Below, one piece after another: positions 1 through 5,137 of a DNA stretch of 11,005 nucleotides. Both the position numbers and the translations under genes were made by a program. Source of the stretch: JBGTKH01 sp041744735 (lineage in GTDB: Bacteria > Planctomycetota > Planctomycetia > Pirellulales > Pirellulaceae); assembly GCA_041744735.1 (NCBI GenBank), contig JBGTKH010000489.1, positions 1 to 11,005 on the forward strand, read 5' to 3'. The number at the start of each line of letters is the position of its first letter. Position 1 is the first letter of the stretch. The notes below the pieces were generated by a model. The model did no database searches and had not been told where the DNA came from. It saw only the letters and a program-made list of their open reading frames with translations.

Positions 1-342
1 GATCCGCTGCGGCCGCGGATCGAGCGCCAGGAATTGCCCGGCGAACTCCAGCGTCTCGACCGACGGCAGCGGAATCTGCCACTGGTCCAGCGTCTGCTCG
101 TCCAGCGCCCGGACAAGCTGCCGGGCGTGAAAGAACTCGCCCAACGACGAATGCGCGAACCGAAACTCCGACCGCGAATCGTCGGGCTGCAGCACAAACG
201 TGGCCGTGCGGAAATCCTGGTGCAGCACCTCGGGACTGTGCTGCCGGTAAAACACCGCCACATCGGGCACTCGCCATGACGGAACGCCCAAATTCTTCCT
301 GCGTAACAGGCCGTCGTGCGAGGCCCTAGGCACCAAACTAAT
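1..342 (-). pseudogene. C-terminal part of a NACHT-type STAND NTPase, 5'-truncated and running off the left edge
   Basis: On the minus strand a frame is open from just after a stop at 345-343 to the window edge (114 codons). It contains no ATG; the only early starts are TTG at 336 and GTG at 333. The translation includes FRFAHSSLGEFFHARQL and then a W-x-IPLPSVETLEFAGQFLAL stretch. This closely resembles the winged-helix or helical segment after the nucleotide-binding domain of bacterial NACHT proteins (general form FRFxHxSxxEFFxAxxL). No Walker A or Walker B sequence lies upstream in any nearby frame, because the DHODH-like gene begins there. The NTPase half therefore seems to have been deleted, leaving a remnant; NACHT proteins of this kind are often sensors in anti-phage defence. 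It lies directly behind the DHODH-like gene on the same strand, overlapping its stop by a few bases. A non-ATG-started short gene is the alternative. The family call rests on motif memory. Confidence 0.5.
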
Positions 343-2299
343 CTAGTTGGTTCAGCGATGGCGAGCCAGTCGATGTATCGGCTGCCGCCAACCGTTGCTT
401 CCATTCTTGATCGAGTTTCGCGTCGCGGACCGTCAGATGCCAATAGCTGGCGATGCCTCCTGACCATAACAAGGCCAAGCCTCCGTAGGCGGGCAGGAGG
501 TGGGCTAGGCTGTGGTAGCCAACGGTCCAGTGCACGAGCATCGTGGACCAGTAGGCGATGTTGCCGGCCAGCATCAGGCTCCACCAGAGCCAGGCTTGGC
601 CGCGTTGGAAACCCCAGAGGGCCGGCAGTAGAGTGGCGGCGCCGCAGGCGATCAGCATGCCGCCGAACGTGGCGCGGTCGTGGGCGACTAGCGGCACAAG
701 ACTTGGATGAGCGCCGAACAGGTTGGCGGCGGTGGTTTGCATGAACTCCAAGTCCTCGTGCACGAAGACGGTGGTCATCCCGACGCTGCTGATGACCGAG
801 CCCGCGACGATCAAGATCGCGCCGTGAATCACAAATAGAAGCTGGCCCCATTGGCTGGCCTTCCACCGCGCGTCGTTCCACAGGCCGGGCGGTTCCATGT
901 TGTGCCTGGCTGCCAAGTGCGCGTGCATCGTTAGGCAGAGGAATTGAAACAGTATCGCCGTGACGAACGCATGGAACGGGTCAAAGTATCCGAAACCGAG
1001 AAATGAAAAGAACGAAACGAAACCTGCCAGTGCCGAAACGACAACCGATACCCAAGCCCAATGCACGCCGCGGCGAATGCCCCACCATGACAGGGCGATG
1101 TATTGAATGCCCACCGCCAACATCGTGCCGGCCAGCGTCACGCGGTCGTGCCTCATAAATAGCAGCAGCCGGTCGTTGATCTGCGCCAACTGGTCGCGGG
1201 TCAGGCCGGCCATCGCTTCGTCGTATGGCAGCACCACGCGCGTGGTCGCCACCGACATGGCCATCACGCCGCCGATCAACATACTCAGTCCCATCAGCAG
1301 CGCCCAAAACCAGGACTCGCCGCCGATGCGAGTCGGCGGCGGGTGTCGCTCGGGTTGACGCATCAAGGTGTGATAGAGCAGCGCTTCGTTGATGCGTTTG
1401 GGCAGGCCCGGTCCGGCGAAGACCAAGCCCGAATCGACTTGTACCAAGTCTGCTCCGGCTTCGATGTAGTCGAACGCGTCGGCCGGCGAATGTACACCGA
1501 CGCTGCCGATCACCGTCATCTCAGGTCCCAACGCCGCGCGAACCAGCCGCACGGTTTCCAGCGCGGCGATGAATTCGGACTTACCAAGTCGCCGAGCTCC
1601 GTCGTTCACTGGTGCTGCAACTAAGACGCCACAGATGGTTTTATCGCGAGCCGCTTGTTCGCAGCGATCGCGACTCGACGCATCACGCCAATCGTTCACG
1701 TCGATGGCTGCGAATAACTTCAGTTGCGTTGGCTTCGCAGAATCGACAGTACCGTGGACTGCATCGAGCCGCTCAATCGGCACAATGAATCCAGCGACGA
1801 ACGAGCCGAGCACATCGATCATCTCTCGAGCCTCCTCGGGCGACTCGGGCTCGATCCGCGCGAACACCGGCAGACGAAACGGCCCGTCGTGTTCGAGCCG
1901 CTGGCGGGCCGCAATAGGCGTGAGTGACTCGTGCGGAGATTCGATCACGATTGTTTCGTTGGCTAGGTCCAGATGCATCTTGCCTGCTGCCGTCTCGGGA
2001 CGAGCGACGATCGGGCCGATCTCGATGAAGCCGAACCCAAACTCCGCGAACGCGGGCGTGGCCGTCAAGTGCGGGTCGAGGGCACAACTCAAGCCAACTC
2101 GCGATGGAAAGCGCACCGCGTTCCGTTCGATCGCCAACCGCGAGTCCGGACTCATGTGCCCCATCAGTTGAATCACGCGACTGCCCAGCGGCAACCGCGC
2201 CAAGAATCCCATGCACCCCAGCGCGACGTTACGACCCGCTCGCGGGCCTAGCCGGAACAGGAGGGGCCCAAAAACAGTTTGGTACGTCCAGTCGGGCAT
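338..2299 (-). CDS. Degenerate dihydroorotate dehydrogenase-like domain fused to a duplicated membrane domain
   Basis: A 653-residue protein if started at the ATG at 2299. A GTG start at 2404 in the same frame would add 35 residues that do not look like the family. Residues 1-306 resemble class-2 (quinone-linked) PyrD: the N-terminal MPDWTYQTVFGPLLFRL helix, FGFGFIEIGPIVARP at about 87-101, and AGADLVQVDSGLVFAGPGLP at about 281-300, the FMN-phosphate end of the barrel. Key PyrD elements are absent: the LDKDG lysine is LDPHL, the NISSPNT loop with the catalytic serine is not found, and GVGGI is GSVGV. Orotate formation is therefore doubtful. Residues 329-620 are about eight hydrophobic segments in two homologous modules, each with an HDR motif (384-386 and 540-542) followed by GxML. 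I infer a membrane-bound, possibly flavin- or quinone-binding protein of unknown substrate. It is divergent from the small gene at 2423 and has no clear Shine-Dalgarno sequence. Confidence 0.75.
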   Translation of the reverse strand: MPDWTYQTVFGPLLFRLGPRAGRNVALGCMGFLARLPLGSRVIQLMGHMSPDSRLAIERNAVRFPSRVGLSCALDPHLTATPAFAEFGFGFIEIGPIVARPETAAGKMHLDLANETIVIESPHESLTPIAARQRLEHDGPFRLPVFARIEPESPEEAREMIDVLGSFVAGFIVPIERLDAVHGTVDSAKPTQLKLFAAIDVNDWRDASSRDRCEQAARDKTICGVLVAAPVNDGARRLGKSEFIAALETVRLVRAALGPEMTVIGSVGVHSPADAFDYIEAGADLVQVDSGLVFAGPGLPKRINEALLYHTLMRQPERHPPPTRIGGESWFWALLMGLSMLIGGVMAMSVATTRVVLPYDEAMAGLTRDQLAQINDRLLLFMRHDRVTLAGTMLAVGIQYIALSWWGIRRGVHWAWVSVVVSALAGFVSFFSFLGFGYFDPFHAFVTAILFQFLCLTMHAHLAARHNMEPPGLWNDARWKASQWGQLLFVIHGAILIVAGSVISSVGMTTVFVHEDLEFMQTTAANLFGAHPSLVPLVAHDRATFGGMLIACGAATLLPALWGFQRGQAWLWWSLMLAGNIAYWSTMLVHWTVGYHSLAHLLPAYGGLALLWSGGIASYWHLTVRDAKLDQEWKQRLAAADTSTGSPSLNQLD

Positions 2300-2422
2300 G
2301 GCTTCGTGGTTGCTGCAAGACGGCTTGTTCGGCACGCATGGCACACTGATAGCTTCGTAGTCTACCCGCGATCCGGCCAATTTCCTAACGAGAGCCGTTC
2401 GCACTTCATCAGGAGAGCGAAC

Positions 2423-2737
2423 ATGGCAGCCAGAACGTCGAAACGGATCGCACTTGTTACCAGGGCCAAGCTACTGCGGCAAATTCCGGCCGTGGTCGAG
2501 GAACTCGGCACCACCGACCGCGGGCGACTGCAGAATGTGCTTTGGCTGCTGGGCGACGATGGCCGGGCCCGGCTCTCCGAATGTCTGAAATCCGCCTATC
2601 CAGGCAAAGCCGTGGACGACGCCCTGAAGGCCTTCAAAGTGTTTCGCGCCGCCGTCAACAAGGCCGCGGACACGGCGCACGTCCCGCTGCTCTTCACGGT
2701 AGACACGAGCAAGAAGACGCCGCCCGCCGGCCCTTAA
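2423..2737 (+). CDS. Small protein of unknown function (104 aa)
   Basis: The ATG at 2423 is chosen because AGGAGA at 2411-2416 sits 6 nt upstream; a longer in-frame extension back to 2279 would overlap the divergent gene. The N-terminus is basic (MAARTSKRIALVTRAKLLRQ). The middle, roughly residues 25-85, reads as two or three amphipathic helices (GRLQNVLWLLGDDGRARL, DDALKAFKVFRAAVNKAA). The protein ends with a strand-like PLLFTVDTSKK and a Pro-rich tail. It has no signal peptide, membrane segment, cysteine cluster or recognisable catalytic motif. I do not recognise the family. A small adaptor, a DNA-binding protein or an effector-associated helical domain are all possible, given defence-like remnants on both sides. 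The clear ribosome binding site and normal codon use argue that it is a real gene. Confidence 0.6.
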   Translation: MAARTSKRIALVTRAKLLRQIPAVVEELGTTDRGRLQNVLWLLGDDGRARLSECLKSAYPGKAVDDALKAFKVFRAAVNKAADTAHVPLLFTVDTSKKTPPAGP

Positions 2738-2763
2738 ACCCGAAGAAGGAACGCCGCAAAGGT

Positions 2764-3357
2764 TCATCCGGTTCCATCACGGAACTGACCAAACCACCGG
2801 TAGCGGTCCAGCATGCGCCCATCGGTTACAAGTTCCTGCCGGGCAGCCACACGCTGTTGAACCAACACATGATGAGCAACCGAATCGCCCCTGTACCTTA
2901 AATACGGGTACCAATCATGAGTTGGCCGCCGACCTATACATCGTCGATCAACAGGCGGTGTCTCGAATGCCCTTCGCTGCTCCGCGGTGAGTGTGCAAAG
3001 CGGGACTGTCGCAACACTCGTAGGTTCCTCGAAATTCAAGTCACTACGGTCGTAGGCCGCGTGCCCACGCGCCAAATTTACTACGACGTTGCGAACCCTC
3101 GCAAGGTCGGGTTTCCAGATCAAAGTTCCATCCGCGTTCTGGGTAAGCCCCGCCGACACCAATGACGCAAAATGAGGCCTTTTCACCAGGATGCGTTCGA
3201 CCTTCTCTCGCTGAACAACGGCGGGGTCGACAGAGCCGACAACGACGCACTCGATGAGGCAGGCAAGATATGGCTCGTCAACAGAAAAGCTGTTGTTGCA
3301 ATCTTTGCAGGACGGTACGACGGGCAAGTTGTCGGGGAAAGGCTCGTCGAGGAGCAC
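2764..3357 (-). CDS. HNH-endonuclease-like protein lacking its N-terminal half (probable decaying gene)
   Basis: The frame starts only from a GTG at 3357, with no good ribosome binding site. Residues 6-36 (PFPDNLPVVPSC, KDCNNSFSVDEPYLACLIE) match the second half of an HNH/treble-clef motif: a Cys-x2-Cys pair at 17 and 20 followed by Asn-Asn, as in HNH proteins that also carry an upstream C-x2-C and an EH motif. That first half is missing. The frame upstream is open for only about 20 codons and runs into the PIN gene without those residues. Residues 40-135 (ILVKRPHFASLV, VVVNLARGHAAYD, LTAEQRRAFETPP) look like the conserved tail of the same family. Beyond about residue 136 the sequence becomes Arg-rich and unlike it, so the 3' end may also be frameshifted or replaced. 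The zinc site would be incomplete, so nuclease activity is unlikely. The family call is from memory. Confidence 0.5.
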   Translation of the reverse strand: MLLDEPFPDNLPVVPSCKDCNNSFSVDEPYLACLIECVVVGSVDPAVVQREKVERILVKRPHFASLVSAGLTQNADGTLIWKPDLARVRNVVVNLARGHAAYDRSDLNFEEPTSVATVPLCTLTAEQRRAFETPPVDRRCIGRRPTHDWYPYLRYRGDSVAHHVLVQQRVAARQELVTDGRMLDRYRWFGQFRDGTG

Positions 3358-3386
3358 CTTCGCTGCGGCAAGTTCACGCCGCCGCG

Positions 3387-3851
3387 CTACCCTTCTTCGA
3401 CCGCTGCGTCGCGAATGTGGCTAAGAAACGCTACGGGATCAAGAACCGTGATCGCTGGATAGGCATTGCGAAACTCTTCGTCGTTCATCAGGTCGAGAAG
3501 GTCTTTATCGCGACTGACAATGAACGCCGCCCCGGTGGCGATGGCCAAATTGAGATACGGTTCGTCGTCGCGATCACGATCCAGACGATAGACGGCCGGG
3601 ACACCCACCAAGGTGTGCCCCTTGTCCGCAAGGTGCTCGAGAAAATCACGTACTTTGTCATCCGTCAGCTTTGGAAATGCCTTGCGTATTTTCGGTCGAT
3701 GCAAAACGTCGCGGACCTCCGCGAGCACTGCGGCACTGACGAATAGCTCCACTCGGCCTTCGTCTACAAAAGCAAGGCACGAACCCGCAGGTCCCATTCG
3801 ATTAGTCGCGGCCTGAAGTATCACGGTGGCATCGAAGACTGCCCAGATCAT
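3387..3851 (-). CDS. PIN-domain toxin of a type II toxin-antitoxin pair
   Basis: A 154-residue protein, the normal size for single-domain PIN ribonuclease toxins (PIN_3-like group). The acidic residues expected for Mg-dependent RNA cleavage are visible: Asp7 in AVFDATVIL, Glu45 in AAVLAEVRDVL, Asp96 in RDDEPYLNLAI, and Asp115/Asp117 in FIVSRDKDLLDL. The usual Asn two residues after the first Asp is Thr here (FDATV rather than FDTNV), a mild deviation. The start codon overlaps the antitoxin stop as ATGA at 3851-3848, so the two are translationally coupled with the antitoxin first, the usual order. The toxin probably cleaves RNA in the cytoplasm when the antitoxin is degraded. Its stop is only 30 nt from the start of the truncated HNH-like frame. 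Confidence 0.88.
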   Translation of the reverse strand: MIWAVFDATVILQAATNRMGPAGSCLAFVDEGRVELFVSAAVLAEVRDVLHRPKIRKAFPKLTDDKVRDFLEHLADKGHTLVGVPAVYRLDRDRDDEPYLNLAIATGAAFIVSRDKDLLDLMNDEEFRNAYPAITVLDPVAFLSHIRDAAVEEG

Positions 3852-4114
3852 GGCTGAGTGCGAGTTGAACGTCGTTCGGCCCGAGCGGCCTTCAGTTCTT
3901 CGTCGATGAGTGACTCGACTTCTTGTTCGCTCATGCCGCTGGCCTCAACCGCGTCGTGGATGGGTTTGAGAATCTCGGCAAACGTCTGCCGGCGTCGAGC
4001 AAGTTTCGATTCCACGGCTTCAAGCACGAATGTCTCGACATCCTTACCGGTGGCTTGCGCCTCGGCCTTGATTTGTGCGAGCGTGGCGGGGGGCAGATTG
4101 ATCGTGAGCGTCAT
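3848..4114 (-). CDS. Ribbon-helix-helix antitoxin partner of the PIN toxin
   Basis: An 88-residue acidic protein. The N-terminus MTLTINLPPATLAQIKAEA is a typical ribbon-helix-helix start: a strand of alternating hydrophobic residues, then an amphipathic helix. A second helix (VETFVLEAVESKLARR) completes the DNA-binding fold by about residue 42. The charged C-terminal half (QTFAEILKPI to DEELKAARAERR) is the region that usually wraps the toxin. The ATG at 4114 is supported by GAGGA on the minus strand (bases 4126-4122) 7 nt upstream. It overlaps the toxin gene by 4 nt. By analogy with the family it should neutralise the PIN protein and repress their shared promoter. CopG/VapB-like naming would be equally acceptable. 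Confidence 0.85.
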   Translation of the reverse strand: MTLTINLPPATLAQIKAEAQATGKDVETFVLEAVESKLARRRQTFAEILKPIHDAVEASGMSEQEVESLIDEELKAARAERRSTRTQP

Positions 4115-4140
4115 GGCTGGTTCCTCTGGAATACCTTACT

Positions 4141-4146
4141 ATCATA
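4141..4146 (-). promoter_or_regulatory. Candidate -10 box of the toxin-antitoxin operon
   Basis: Read on the minus strand, bases 4146-4141 are TATGAT, five of six matches to the sigma-70 -10 consensus, 26 nt before the antitoxin start. The -35 region 17 nt upstream (TCCACC) is a poor match, which is common for promoters regulated by a ribbon-helix-helix antitoxin. The short direct repeat ATAC at 4131-4134 and 4144-4147 flanks the -10 region and could belong to an operator, but no clear palindrome is seen. Confidence 0.35.
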
Positions 4147-4183
4147 CTCGAAGGCCGCCCTTGGGTGGAACGGCGAGTGGTTG

Positions 4184-4268
4184 CAGGTAGTGGCACAAGT
4201 TGCCGTAGCGGAAGTGGTGACACTTCCGAAGTCTCACGACTTCGGCTACCAAAATGTGCCACTACCTG
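4184..4268. repeat. Nested palindromic element with two related hairpins
   Basis: A 14-bp perfect terminal inverted repeat (CAGGTAGTGGCACA at 4184-4197, complement at 4255-4268) encloses further symmetry. GTAGCGGAAGT at 4205-4215 pairs, with one mismatch, with ACTTCGGCTAC at 4239-4249. Inside are two alternative 8-bp hairpins: 4209-4216/4221-4228 with loop GTGA, and 4226-4233/4238-4245 with loop TCAC (GTGA on the other strand). They share the junction bases, so they cannot both form completely. The element fills most of the intergenic space between the divergent antitoxin and PhyH genes. It contains no protein gene. It may be a small non-autonomous element or a structured repeat of REP/MITE type. 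It shares the core GTAGCCGAAGT with the repeat inside the cytochrome-like gene. Confidence 0.8.
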
Positions 4269-4336
4269 GTTGCGGCGATGTGAACGTGCCGGTGGGCGGC
4301 CATTCTGTTTAGTTGATACGCGAGGGTAATTGAGCG

Positions 4337-5116
4337 ATGGCAATTGGCCAGGAAGACATACGGCACTTGGATGAGGGTGGATTTGTGATCTTGGAAGACT
4401 TCATCGATCCTGCTCTGCGCGAAGCGCTGCGGCGGCGGATTGAGGAGTTGTTTGTTGAGGAGGGTGATGGGGCGGGGGCGGAGTTTAAGTTGGAGCCGGG
4501 GTGTCGGCGGCTGGCTAACTTGGTGAATAAGGGGGAGGTCTTTCGGCAGGCGATTGTGATGCCGAGGCTGCTGGAATATGTGCGGCGCGTGTTGGGGCCG
4601 GAGATTAAGTTGAGCAGCCTGAACGCGCGGTCGCTCGATCCGTATTCGACGCAGCATCAGCCGCTGCATGCTGACATGGGAGCGGTAGCCGATGAGCGCG
4701 GCTATTGGGTTTGCAACACGGTGTGGATTTTGGACGACTTCACGGCCGACAACGGGGCGCTGCGGGCGGTGCCGGGGTCGCATCGCTGGGGGAAGCTGCC
4801 GCAAGACGCGCTGGCCGATCCACTGGCGCCGCATCCGCAGCAGGTGCTGCTGACGGGCAAGGCCGGCACGCTGATCGTGATGAACGCGCACCTCTGGCAC
4901 GCCGGCACGGCCAACCGCACGTCGCGACCGCGCACTGCTATGCACGCCTTTTACTGCCGCCACGACAAGCCGCAGCAGCAATACCAGAAGCAACTGCTAG
5001 ACTCGGCGTTGCAACAAAGCCTCTCGCCGCCGCTCCGCGAACTGCTGGCGCTGGACGATCCTTTGAACGATCAGCTTAGTTCGCAGGTCGCGACGAGGAG
5101 CGGATTTCTCAAATAG
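4337..5116 (+). CDS. Phytanoyl-CoA dioxygenase (PhyH) family protein
   Basis: A 259-residue protein, a normal length for bacterial members of this Fe(II)/2-oxoglutarate oxygenase family. The N-terminal DEGGFVILEDFIDPALREAL is the usual opening of the fold. The iron ligands are visible: His111 and Asp113 in PLHADMG, and His188 in HLWHAGTANRT, with Arg199 placed to bind 2-oxoglutarate. A conserved GALRAVPGSH (140-149) lies between them. It would hydroxylate a small organic substrate in the cytoplasm using O2 and 2-oxoglutarate; the substrate cannot be read from the sequence. The start is supported by GAGGG at 4322-4326, spaced 10 nt. It ends 21 nt before the sulfatase gene, so the two are probably co-transcribed. 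No signal peptide is present. Confidence 0.9.
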   Translation: MAIGQEDIRHLDEGGFVILEDFIDPALREALRRRIEELFVEEGDGAGAEFKLEPGCRRLANLVNKGEVFRQAIVMPRLLEYVRRVLGPEIKLSSLNARSLDPYSTQHQPLHADMGAVADERGYWVCNTVWILDDFTADNGALRAVPGSHRWGKLPQDALADPLAPHPQQVLLTGKAGTLIVMNAHLWHAGTANRTSRPRTAMHAFYCRHDKPQQQYQKQLLDSALQQSLSPPLRELLALDDPLNDQLSSQVATRSGFLK

Positions 5117-5137
5117 CAGGACACGGAGTTATACAAA

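Noticed and set aside
34..279. An 81-residue plus-strand frame at the left edge
   Set aside because: Arg/Leu-rich without motifs, while the minus strand reads a recognisable NACHT-type segment through the same bases.
2300..2422. Promoters in the divergent gap between the DHODH-like gene and the small gene
   Set aside because: Best plus-strand candidate, TTGTTC (2325-2330) with GATAGC (2348-2353), has only 3 of 6 matches at the -10, and nothing convincing was seen on the minus strand.
3923..4312. A 129-residue plus-strand frame across the antitoxin gene and the palindrome
   Set aside because: It is antisense to a clear ribbon-helix-helix gene and passes through a repeat element.
4262..4993. 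A 243-residue minus-strand frame opposite the PhyH gene
   Set aside because: Arg/Pro/His/Gln-rich composition typical of antisense frames; the PhyH motifs on the other strand are clear.
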